Assembly: GCA_964367085.1 (NCBI GenBank)
Contig: CAYIWL010000031.1
Location: forward strand, 1-9,914
Source: JACPIN01 sp964367085
Lineage (GTDB): Archaea; Nanobdellota; Nanobdellia; SCGC-AAA011-G17; ARS1403
Length of the DNA: 9,914 nt
Direction of reading: 5' to 3'
This document shows positions 1-5,566 of the stretch, one piece after another. The position numbers were made by a program, and so were the translations under genes. The notes under the pieces were generated by a model that saw nothing but the letters and a program-made list of their open reading frames with translations, was not told where the DNA came from and searched no databases. Numbering within the stretch: position 1 is the stretch's first letter; the number at the start of each line of letters is the position of its first letter.

Positions 1-52
1 AAATAGTTTGTTTGTCTAATTGCTGGGATTCTACAAAATGGTCAAGTTTCAT
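1..52 (-). CDS. N-terminal start of a gene, possibly aspartate carbamoyltransferase (partial)
   Basis: An ATG at position 52 opens a stop-free frame that leaves the window at position 1 after 17 codons. The peptide begins MKLDHFVESQQLDKQTI. The H-x-x-x-x-QQ-x-D pattern resembles the start of some archaeal/DPANN aspartate carbamoyltransferases, in which a residue run like 'QQFDRE' opens the first helix. With only 17 residues the family is a guess and the active site is not visible. A weak TATA-like TATTTAAG lies about 32 bp upstream, and the T-rich end of alba separates it from that gene. If the call is right, the product makes carbamoyl-aspartate in pyrimidine synthesis. Confidence 0.35.
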   Translation of the reverse strand, partial: MKLDHFVESQQLDKQTI

Positions 53-79
53 ACCGAAGATATTAAGTTAATTCAGCAT

Positions 80-87
80 CTTAAATA
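80..87 (-). promoter_or_regulatory. Weak TATA box for the gene starting at 52
   Basis: TATTTAAG on the minus strand is centred about 31 bp before the ATG at 52. That is slightly farther than the 26 bp seen at most promoters here and would give a leader of about 5 nt. Confidence 0.3.
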
Positions 88-128
88 GATTACGATACTA
101 CAGAATATAATATATTCAACTTAATTAA

Positions 129-148
129 CAAGAATAAAGAATAAAAAA
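129..148 (-). terminator. T-rich terminator after alba
   Basis: Directly after the alba stop codon the minus strand is almost pure T with a few A and C. Archaeal RNA polymerase terminates on such oligo-T tracts without needing a hairpin, and none is seen. Confidence 0.45.
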
Positions 149-544
149 TTAAGTTTTACGGATTAATTTTATCTCTATGAAACTAACACGAATGTTTTTC
201 CCTTCTTTGTTCTGGAATTCTTCGCTTCCAATCTCTATCCCATTAGGAGCAATATCAATCTGTCCCTCTAAAAATCTTTTTCTGGCAACTTCAACGACGT
301 CAATAGCTCTGCTTGCAAATCTCCCTCTAGCTTTCACTACAACTTCATTAGCATTCTGCGTAGTAAACTGCATCACAACACCAGTAACATAACTACTGTG
401 AATCAAACCTCAGCCCGATTCATTTCAGTCATCCAGAAATAACCGCAGTTATATTCTGTTAAAAGGTTTGTTACCAATGAATACTACGTGGTCTGCAAGT
501 CTCTCTCTATGCTTAGGCTCAAAATTTTCTCTATTCTCTCTCAT
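149..544 (-). CDS. albA: DNA/RNA-binding protein Alba, reading frame interrupted by a 63-nt insertion
   Basis: Alba is a small dimeric chromatin and RNA-binding protein of archaea. The N-terminal part starts at ATG 544 and reads ...DHVVFIGNKPF, matching the first strand and the I-G-x-K-P RNA/DNA-binding loop. It meets a TAA at 451-449. The rest resumes in the same frame with SYVTGVVMQF, then VVVKARGR, the AIDVVEVARKRF helix and the terminal beta hairpin, ending at 149. Between the conserved K-P and Y (position 391) are 63 nt more than the family allows, with three in-frame stops (449-451, 425-427, 410-412). Removing 63 nt gives a protein of about 110 residues, near the normal 90-100 plus a charged N-terminal tail. 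A G-run ribosome site precedes ATG 544. The homology is clear. Whether the gene is spliced, recoded or broken cannot be told from DNA. A TTG at 406 could start only a truncated product without the loop. Confidence 0.8.
402..464 (-). other. 63-nt in-frame insertion in alba: candidate bulge-helix-bulge (EndA-type) mini-intron
   Basis: A 6-nt inverted repeat (CAAACC at 470-465, GGTTTG at 409-404 on the minus strand) spans the insertion ends. Using the archaeal BHB rule, the central 4-bp helix would be CAAA/TTTG and the 3-nt bulges CC^T and AT^T. Cuts after 465 and after 402 remove exactly 63 nt and join the exons as N-K-P-H-S-S-Y-V. This has the family's usual spacing of three residues between P and Y. 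The inside contains a small hairpin, ATAAC-TGCG-GTTAT (454-441). Against it: inner and outer flanking helices are weak. CC/GG can extend the central helix to 6 bp and so hide the 5' bulge. An outer GTAACA/TGTTAC pairing leaves a long 3' bulge. The exact boundaries are therefore a model. Confidence 0.4.
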
Positions 545-551
545 TTTCAGT

Positions 552-557
552 CCCCCC
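552..557 (-). promoter_or_regulatory. G-run ribosome-binding site of alba
   Basis: GGGGGG lies 7 nt before ATG 544. It can pair with a CCUCC anti-Shine-Dalgarno core with one G-U pair. There is no convincing TATA box about 26 bp upstream, so alba is probably read on a transcript that starts farther up. The site supports ATG 544 as the true alba start rather than the later TTG. Confidence 0.5.
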
Positions 558-574
558 TATTGTAATCATTCCCA

Positions 575-1249
575 TTAAGGAAAATTAATTCTCAAATATC
601 TGTGTTCCTTGCGTATTAACTTATAACTCTGTATCGCTTTTGTTAATTTATCTTTTTTTCTCTTTATCTGGAAGTCTATGAGATTTTTAAAATTAACTAA
701 ATTTTTGTATCCCCAAATATTCAATGCATATGCCCCTTTACCATTCTGGATAAATGAATCAATATCAAGGTCTCTCAAATAAGACCCAATTTCTTCCAAT
801 ATTTCCAAATCAGCATTATGACAATAGAGTCTCCTGTCTATCGCATTTCGAGATTTAATTTTACTAATTGAAACTCCCCATTCAGCATCAAAAAATCCTG
901 ATAAAAATTCAACTCTAACCCCGATATTAGAATTACGAATAAACTTAGGGATTTTATTACTATTAGGCAGATATGCCATTAATAATTTAGGCAAAGGTCT
1001 ACTAGTAATTTGATAATGATCCCTCCAAAATTTGTTCTTTTTAGAAAGGTTATAAATAACAAAACCTGTGTTTAACGAGAATAACTCTTTAATCAATTGT
1101 TTTATTCTTAAAGCAAAGTCTTTATCAGAAGAACCAAAATAAAACCGATAACTCCCCCATTTATCCGGAGGTGCGTAATGACCATCACCAACAACTGCTC
1201 CAATCAAATACGCCAATTTTTTATTGTCCAAATTACTCACAGTTTCCAT
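575..1249 (-). CDS. LAGLIDADG homing endonuclease (two-motif, free-standing)
   Basis: This 224-residue protein has the two LAGLIDADG helices of a monomeric homing endonuclease. The first is at residues 12-23 (YLIGAVVGDG, acidic D22); the second is at 115-125 (FLSGFFDAEWG, acidic E123), about 100 residues later as expected. These enzymes cut a long, rare site and spread their own gene by repair. In the second motif the usual final glycine is tryptophan (W124), followed by G125; effects on activity are unknown. The gene lies between rps17e and alba rather than inside a recognisable intron or intein. It has its own TATA box 27 bp before ATG 1249, so a leaderless mRNA is likely. Its stop is about 30 nt before the alba start, so alba may be co-transcribed. 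Its link to the insertion inside alba is only suggestive. Confidence 0.85.
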   Translation of the reverse strand: METVSNLDNKKLAYLIGAVVGDGHYAPPDKWGSYRFYFGSSDKDFALRIKQLIKELFSLNTGFVIYNLSKKNKFWRDHYQITSRPLPKLLMAYLPNSNKIPKFIRNSNIGVRVEFLSGFFDAEWGVSISKIKSRNAIDRRLYCHNADLEILEEIGSYLRDLDIDSFIQNGKGAYALNIWGYKNLVNFKNLIDFQIKRKKDKLTKAIQSYKLIRKEHRYLRINFP

Positions 1250-1271
1250 AATAAAATCAAAGAATTAATCA

Positions 1272-1279
1272 TTTATAAA
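1272..1279 (-). promoter_or_regulatory. TATA box of the homing endonuclease gene
   Basis: TTTATAAA is centred 26-27 bp before ATG 1249, which predicts a leaderless transcript. It lies in the 65-bp gap after rps17e. Confidence 0.6.
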
Positions 1280-1314
1280 GACCATGACCCTATGGCAGGT
1301 GTGTCGGATGAATA

Positions 1315-1512
1315 TTATCTCTTCAGTTCCTGTTGTCTGACTAGTCTGCTTAAATAGCCCGCAATTACATTTCTCAGCTTTTTAGAGTATATCTCAGTAA
1401 CCCCACTCAATAGGATCTTGTTCTCAGAAAAATTTTTCTTGAAAGTCTTAGGATACTCTTTCATAAGCTTCAAGGCTGTTCTCTTCACTAATTGAGTTTT
1501 AATTCTTCCCAT
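1315..1512 (-). CDS. rps17e: Small ribosomal subunit protein eS17 (S17e)
   Basis: The 65-residue product starts MGRIKTQLVKRTALKL and contains SKKLRNVIAGYLSRLVR, the signature of the archaeal/eukaryotic S17e family. Archaeal members are usually about 60-75 residues, so it is complete. It is a basic protein bound to the small ribosomal subunit. ATG 1512 is supported twice: a TATA box 26-27 bp upstream (leaderless start), and a GAGAGGTT ribosome site 6 nt before the ATG that would serve read-through from the upstream methyltransferase gene. Downstream lies the homing endonuclease gene, then alba. Confidence 0.93.
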   Translation of the reverse strand: MGRIKTQLVKRTALKLMKEYPKTFKKNFSENKILLSGVTEIYSKKLRNVIAGYLSRLVRQQELKR

Positions 1513-1518
1513 TATTTA

Positions 1519-1525
1519 ACCTCTC
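1519..1525 (-). promoter_or_regulatory. Shine-Dalgarno site of rps17e
   Basis: GAGAGGT lies 6 nt upstream of ATG 1512. A TATA box is also at leaderless distance, so this site is useful only on a longer transcript from the upstream gene cluster. Confidence 0.45.
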
Positions 1526-1534
1526 AAAATTGAA

Positions 1535-1542
1535 TTTATAAA
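1535..1542 (-). promoter_or_regulatory. TATA box of rps17e
   Basis: TTTATAAA is centred 26-27 bp before ATG 1512 and lies just after the stop codon of the Trm11-like gene. It allows transcription of rps17e separately from the upstream cluster. Confidence 0.6.
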
Positions 1543-1544
1543 AC

Positions 1545-2627
1545 TTACGCCGCCTCAAAAACATAAATCAACCTGTCCAAGAATCTCCCCTTAGAAACTA
1601 TCGGTAATTTTACTCTTTTGTCAGCAACAAATAATCTAAACCCAGTCTGTCCGATTATTTTGTTTATATCCACTTCCATCTGGCCATTTTTAGATTTTAA
1701 TCTTGGCAGAACAATAGCAACTTTTCCGTTTTTTTTCATAACCTGTCTCAATCCCAAAAAAAAGTCAAGATAAAGATTTTCAAGAGTTCTAATAACCACT
1801 TTGACCTCCTCTTTGCTAGGCATTTTTCTATAGTAAGGACCTAAATCCGGCTCTGTTGCAACAGCATGAATCTCATTTCGTTTGAAATATCTAGCCAGTT
1901 TTCCGCTATCCCCTTTAATGATTTTAAAATTGTTTTTCAAGTTGTATTTTTCTTTCAGCCAGTTCAAATTTTCTTTGCTCGCATCAACACTTTCATTATC
2001 AATGTCAACGCCATAAGTGTCAATCCCAGAAATCATCGCTTCTTGCAAAATAGTTCCAACGCCGCAAAATGGATCAAGTAGATTATGCCTTGCATAGCTC
2101 AGATTAACTAAGATTCTCGCAAGTCTCAAGCTCACTTGATGAAGCATTATTTGTCTCGGTCTAGTTTCATCTCTTTCCTTGTAATTCCGAGGATTAAAAA
2201 CCGCAATCGTTTTGGCAGAATATTTTCCATAGATGATGAACTCAATCAAATTCTTGGCAAAAATCTCGCTAGGCATGAAAGTTTTTTCTCTTGCTTTTCT
2301 AAAAACAGCTTTTACCCTTTCTCTTCTAAACTCATCCTCCAAGTAGTTTTTTAGTTTGTTTCCATTTCCAGAATAAACACTAATCCCGTAATTTAATTTA
2401 TTCTCATTTCCCTTATATTTATACTCCAAAAAAACCTCAGCAATTTTGACAGTTCCTCCTAGTCTCTTAATCAGCATATCAAAACCTAAATCTTCTAACA
2501 AAAGAACAGCAATTTCGTTTTTCCATTCAACAAGTTTATAATTAATATCATGGCTTTGAAAATAGCTGATAAGTTCTAAAAAACTCAGTTCAGGCTCCCT
2601 TCCGAAAACAAAAATATACTCTCTCAT
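1545..2627 (-). CDS. Trm11/Trm-G10-like RNA (guanine-N2) methyltransferase homologue
   Basis: The 360-residue protein has the Trm11/Trm-G10 plan: an N-terminal THUMP-like region (about residues 1-110), then RDETRPRQIMLHQVSLRLARILVNL (156-176, given here only as its ends and core) and a Rossmann methyltransferase. The SAM site is LLDPFCGVGTI (183-193) and the second motif YGVDID (205-210). Known relatives methylate the N2 of guanosine 10 in tRNA. In those enzymes motif IV is D/N-P-P-Y. Here that position reads TEPDLGP (258-264), so the exact target or even the activity may differ. The gene begins 1 nt after the PurM-like stop, which suggests translational coupling within a cluster. No ribosome site is visible. 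Confidence is high for the family, lower for the substrate. Confidence 0.8.
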   Translation of the reverse strand: MREYIFVFGREPELSFLELISYFQSHDINYKLVEWKNEIAVLLLEDLGFDMLIKRLGGTVKIAEVFLEYKYKGNENKLNYGISVYSGNGNKLKNYLEDEFRRERVKAVFRKAREKTFMPSEIFAKNLIEFIIYGKYSAKTIAVFNPRNYKERDETRPRQIMLHQVSLRLARILVNLSYARHNLLDPFCGVGTILQEAMISGIDTYGVDIDNESVDASKENLNWLKEKYNLKNNFKIIKGDSGKLARYFKRNEIHAVATEPDLGPYYRKMPSKEEVKVVIRTLENLYLDFFLGLRQVMKKNGKVAIVLPRLKSKNGQMEVDINKIIGQTGFRLFVADKRVKLPIVSKGRFLDRLIYVFEAA

Positions 2628-2628
2628 C

Positions 2629-3492
2629 TTAATATGGATCCAACTTTATTCCGTTAACAAAAACACTTCCGTCTCCTTTCTTTAATTCTCCTATAAGAAA
2701 AGCATCTTCAAATACCTCCATTATTTTATCTACATTCTTATCCCCCATTATAAGCCGAGATCCATGATGATAGGTTTCAAACATTTTTTTATCAGTAAAT
2801 CCAATCTTATCCTGAATGTGTTTAAAAACATCAGGAATATTTCTTAATTCAATTACAGCATCAAGATTACTAGGCAAAATCCTTTCAATGTTTCGATAGC
2901 CTCCGCCAGTAATGTGCGCAAAAAACCAAGCATAATCTCTAGCTTTTAACATTTGAGGAGTATAAACCCTGCAGGGGATAGTAAATCCTTTCCTATATGA
3001 AACTTCCTGAAGAAAAGTAAAGCCGTTGCTACCTAGACTTCCATCATTATCAGGAACTGCATGCAAAAATAAACCCTCTTCTAAAGAATCTCTCCTTTCC
3101 ATGTAAAACTTATGTTTTCCGTTATCATTTTCACTTCCATAAACAATCCCATCCCATAAAACTTTTCCTTCTCTAAGCTGATGAGGTAAACTGGCAGTCT
3201 CACCTCCCATCAAAACAATATTATAACGTTCAAGTGTTTTTCCCAAAGAATCAATCATCCTATTCCTTAGTCCTAGATCATCATTCCATATGGAGATAGT
3301 ATCCCAAAACTTTGAAGGCTGGATATATTCACAGGAAAGATCATCCAAATTCATAGCAGCCAAGTCTTGTGCAGCATCGTCTAGATTTCCATATTTCAAA
3401 TGAAAAATCAGTTTGCTACCCATCCCATCGCAACTATGCCCGATTACCTTTCCATCCTCATAATGCCACTGAGCAAAAATTCCATTTTCCAT
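2629..3492 (-). CDS. PurM-like protein (AIR synthase family), short N-terminus
   Basis: This 287-residue protein carries the AIR synthase (phosphoribosylformylglycinamidine cyclo-ligase) motifs in order: CDGMGSKL (21-28), AMNLDDL (46-52), GGETASLP (96-103), SNGFTF (155-160) and HITGGGYRNIERILP (193-207). A C-terminal HHGSRLIM stands where PurM has a GxGM-type turn. PurM uses ATP to close the imidazole ring in purine synthesis. Usual length is about 330-350. Here the segment before the DGxGxK strand is missing, and an in-frame stop at 3505-3507 prevents an earlier start. No other purine genes are in the window. It may be a shortened real PurM or a related ATP-binding protein with another role. 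It sits 24 nt after the winged-helix gene and 1 nt before the Trm11-like gene. Confidence 0.78.
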   Translation of the reverse strand: MENGIFAQWHYEDGKVIGHSCDGMGSKLIFHLKYGNLDDAAQDLAAMNLDDLSCEYIQPSKFWDTISIWNDDLGLRNRMIDSLGKTLERYNIVLMGGETASLPHQLREGKVLWDGIVYGSENDNGKHKFYMERRDSLEEGLFLHAVPDNDGSLGSNGFTFLQEVSYRKGFTIPCRVYTPQMLKARDYAWFFAHITGGGYRNIERILPSNLDAVIELRNIPDVFKHIQDKIGFTDKKMFETYHHGSRLIMGDKNVDKIMEVFEDAFLIGELKKGDGSVFVNGIKLDPY

Positions 3493-3516
3493 AAAAAAGG
3501 ATAATTAATTGTATTT

Positions 3517-4578
3517 TTATACCTTCTTAAAAATCACACCTTTGAATTCTGTCCCCAATAATTCTCTAGCTTTTTTAGTCAACTCACCAGTGCTTAAAAA
3601 TATCATCGGAAGTCTTCCAGCTTCATGCATCGCCAAGCTCAAATCTGCCTCGTTAATCTTCCCCTTATCCTTGTATTTCAAGAAGAAAATTCCTTTCCCA
3701 ACTCCAGTATTAACACCTGCGATGTAATTTATCTCCTTATTTTTTCTAATAATTTTCTGGTCCATGATGTCTATCTGGTTGTCAACTAAAAACCTTCCAA
3801 GTGGATCATAATCATCCTCGATTTCAGTTTCATCGTATTCGCGTTTTTCAGATTTTATTTCCTCTTTTTCCAGGTTCAGCTTTTCAGGAATAATTTTAGT
3901 CTTCTCTATTTTTTCTTTTATTTTCTCTTTCTTCTCAGATTTAGTTTTTCCAGTATCAGCTTTTATTTCAGGTTCCTTTTTGATTGTTCTTTCTTTTTTC
4001 AATTCCTGCTCATAAATCTGCTGCAGTTTAGTCTGTCCATCTTTGCTCATCTCAACCTCATTAGGTTTAAGCACCTCAAGGAGTTTGGTTTCGGTTTTAT
4101 TCTCAACGTTTTTAGGCGTTCTAGATTCTAAGTATTTTCCTATCAGATCATTGACTTCATTATCATCTGTCAAATACCACTTCCAGAACAAATCAGTTTG
4201 ATTATCAAATGTAACATTAACTGGCTTTGCAAAATCTTTCATCTGCCTGAGCCCAAATCTTTTCAAATTATCCAAGTCCCTGTCTCTCAAGATTTTTTCT
4301 TTCCTTAAAAGCTCTGCAGTGTTTTTATCCTTCTCATTCAGGTGCTTCATAAGATCCTGTAGTTTTGGCTCTTGTTCTTTTAGGTAATAGAAAGGGCTTC
4401 CGCCGCATTTAATGTTCGTTATCATCAATACTTTGTTGTCGACGAGTTCAGATAAGATGGCAGAAGCAAAAGTAGTGTTCAAATCCAGTTTCTTAGCAAT
4501 AGTAATGGGAAGTAAAGGGCCATCGGTTTTGACAACCTCTACAGCTCTGTCTCTCTTAGAAGCTAAATTGCTTGGCAT
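3517..4578 (-). CDS. Winged-helix protein with charged linker and conserved-looking C-terminal domain, unknown function
   Basis: I do not recognise a named family. The 353-residue product has three visible parts. Residues 1-67 look like a winged helix-turn-helix (KRDRAVEVVKTDGPLLPITIA, then FASAILSELVDNKVL), typical of DNA or RNA binding. Residues 70-190 are helical and include FWKWYL. Residues 190-256 are nearly all K and E, a coiled-coil or disordered linker. Residues 257-353 form a compact alpha/beta domain with FFLKYKDKG and PMIFLSTGELTKKAREL. That last part loosely recalls Mrr-like nuclease folds, but no clear catalytic D-ExK set is present. A TATA box 26 bp before ATG 4578 predicts a leaderless mRNA. 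It leads the cluster with the PurM-like and Trm11-like genes, so it may be a regulator or partner of them. Confidence 0.75.
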   Translation of the reverse strand: MPSNLASKRDRAVEVVKTDGPLLPITIAKKLDLNTTFASAILSELVDNKVLMITNIKCGGSPFYYLKEQEPKLQDLMKHLNEKDKNTAELLRKEKILRDRDLDNLKRFGLRQMKDFAKPVNVTFDNQTDLFWKWYLTDDNEVNDLIGKYLESRTPKNVENKTETKLLEVLKPNEVEMSKDGQTKLQQIYEQELKKERTIKKEPEIKADTGKTKSEKKEKIKEKIEKTKIIPEKLNLEKEEIKSEKREYDETEIEDDYDPLGRFLVDNQIDIMDQKIIRKNKEINYIAGVNTGVGKGIFFLKYKDKGKINEADLSLAMHEAGRLPMIFLSTGELTKKARELLGTEFKGVIFKKV

Positions 4579-4599
4579 AAGGTAAGAAAAATATTTAGA

Positions 4600-4606
4600 A
4601 TATATA
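4600..4606 (-). promoter_or_regulatory. TATA box of the 3517-4578 gene cluster
   Basis: TATATAA-type core on the minus strand, centred 25-26 bp before ATG 4578. It predicts a leaderless start for the winged-helix gene and its followers. Confidence 0.55.
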
Positions 4607-4646
4607 AGAATTTATAGTTTCAAGAAATCAATAATTCAATAGAAGG

Positions 4647-4656
4647 ATTTATAAAT
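4647..4656 (+). promoter_or_regulatory. TATA box of the small membrane protein gene
   Basis: ATTTATAAAT is centred 47 bp before ATG 4699, giving a predicted leader of about 21 nt. That leader contains AGGACGG, a possible weak ribosome site. The 120-bp gap therefore holds two divergent promoters. Confidence 0.5.
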
Positions 4657-4698
4657 AAGATTCATGTACCGAATATCACTATTAGGACGGCATTCAAA

Positions 4699-4929
4699 AT
4701 GGACAGCAAGTTAGAAAAAATATTGGCATTATCCGCATCAGCTATTTTTACTCTTGCAGCTACAAACATGATAAGTTATCTTCTAAAGAGAACATCTGAT
4801 CCTAAAAAACAAGAAAAAATTGCTGAGATGATATTTGACAAAAATGTTTTTGATTACACTTATTCAATATATTTTGGAGCAGGTGAACATATCCGCAAAG
4901 TGAATGACAAGCCAGTAAGATCCTATTAA
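4699..4929 (+). CDS. Small single-span membrane protein, unknown function
   Basis: No family is recognised. The 76-residue product has a short N-terminus (MDSKLEK), one hydrophobic segment at about residues 8-29 (ILALSASAIFTLAATNMISYLL), then a basic KRTSDPKKQEK stretch and a polar, tyrosine-rich tail. By the positive-inside rule the tail would be cytoplasmic. The gene has its own TATA box and a short leader. It is convergent with endA, with the stops only 10 nt apart. It is the only plus-strand gene left of the RNase Z gene. Its reality rests on the promoter, the hydrophobic segment and the lack of overlap with other genes. Confidence 0.65.
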   Translation: MDSKLEKILALSASAIFTLAATNMISYLLKRTSDPKKQEKIAEMIFDKNVFDYTYSIYFGAGEHIRKVNDKPVRSY

Positions 4930-4939
4930 CATTTAGAAA

Positions 4940-5515
4940 TCATGGCTTAACCCAACTGGAATTCCAGTAACTCACATCGCCTTCATCGTCGACAACAGCA
5001 AGCAATAAGGTTTTTCTAGTGCTATGTGCAACTCTATTTTTGGCAGAAAACTCATACAAAGTTAATGTTTCAGTTTCATGAAGAGGATAAACAATCCATT
5101 TAGCATGATCATCTCCTGGCTTTACCCCCTTGTCATAAACTCTGAAATCAGCTCCAAATTTCAAGGCAGTTTTAACAATATATCCTCTCTGTCTCAAATC
5201 GCGAAAAACGCAGTATCTAATCCAGAAGTTCTTCTCAATTTTCTCACAAGTTTTCCTAAAAGCATCTATTTTTACCGTCTTTCCTTTAGCATCTTTCAAA
5301 GTCATCCTCTTCCTTTCTAACAAGTGCAAGGCCTCGACGATAGAGTACTGTATTTTATCTTCAACATACTCCCCGTATCTACTTTTATTATAAAGGTCAA
5401 CTGCCTCATCAGATTTTCCAGCCAAAACTCTTTCCTTAGAAAAAACAGCATTAAACTTTTTAATAGGAGTTGATTCTTCTTTCTCAGCATTCTCAGTTTT
5501 CTTCTTCTTAGCCAT
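4940..5515 (-). CDS. endA: tRNA-splicing endonuclease EndA
   Basis: EndA cuts introns from pre-tRNAs and other RNAs at bulge-helix-bulge structures. The 191-residue protein has a lysine/glutamate-rich start, an N-terminal domain with IQYSIVEALHLLERKR (about 55-70), and the catalytic domain FRDLRQRGYIVKTALKFGADFRVY. The triad is visible as Y127 (FRVY), H137 (DDHAKW) and K168 (STRKTLLLAVV). The length fits the single-catalytic-domain type that forms homotetramers. ATG 5515 lies 25-26 bp from the TATA box shared with the RNase Z gene, so the mRNA should be leaderless. Divergent pairing of endA with the RNase Z gene groups two tRNA-processing enzymes. EndA would be the enzyme needed if the alba insertion is an intron. 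Confidence 0.95.
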   Translation of the reverse strand: MAKKKKTENAEKEESTPIKKFNAVFSKERVLAGKSDEAVDLYNKSRYGEYVEDKIQYSIVEALHLLERKRMTLKDAKGKTVKIDAFRKTCEKIEKNFWIRYCVFRDLRQRGYIVKTALKFGADFRVYDKGVKPGDDHAKWIVYPLHETETLTLYEFSAKNRVAHSTRKTLLLAVVDDEGDVSYWNSSWVKP

Positions 5516-5535
5516 AGCCAGTTTCCATGAAAAGG

Positions 5536-5544
5536 TATTTAAAA
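5536..5544. promoter_or_regulatory. Symmetric TATA box shared by endA and the RNase Z gene
   Basis: The 51-bp gap between the divergent start codons has one TATA-like core, TATTTAAAA, whose TTTAAA (5538-5543) is its own complement. Its centre is 26.5 bp from ATG 5567 and 25.5 bp from ATG 5515. On each side lies a BRE-like purine run (GAAAAGG for the plus direction, CGAAAGGG for the minus direction). One element therefore seems to drive two leaderless genes. Confidence 0.6.
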
Positions 5545-5566
5545 CCCTTTCGGCAATATATATTTC

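Noticed and set aside
177..392. Plus-strand open frames opposite alba, and similar ones opposite the Trm11-like gene, endA, TFB and rps8e
   Set aside because: They lie antisense to conserved genes, have no promoter or ribosome site, and encode nothing recognisable.
392..460. Box C/D guide RNA or ribosomal bypass signal inside the alba insertion
   Set aside because: CTGA and ATGA pieces occur, but no RTGATGA C box pairs with a D box at the right spacing. The hairpin after the first stop recalls bypass elements, but no matching take-off and landing codons restore the normal Alba length.
1282..1296. CCAT...ATGG pseudo-palindrome after rps17e as the homing site or a terminator
   Set aside because: Only 4 bp pair, and nothing links it to the endonuclease beyond closeness.
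5511..5528. Six-codon upstream frame (ATG at 5528) overlapping the endA start
   Set aside because: The shared TATA box predicts transcription from about 5515, so this frame would not be in the mRNA.
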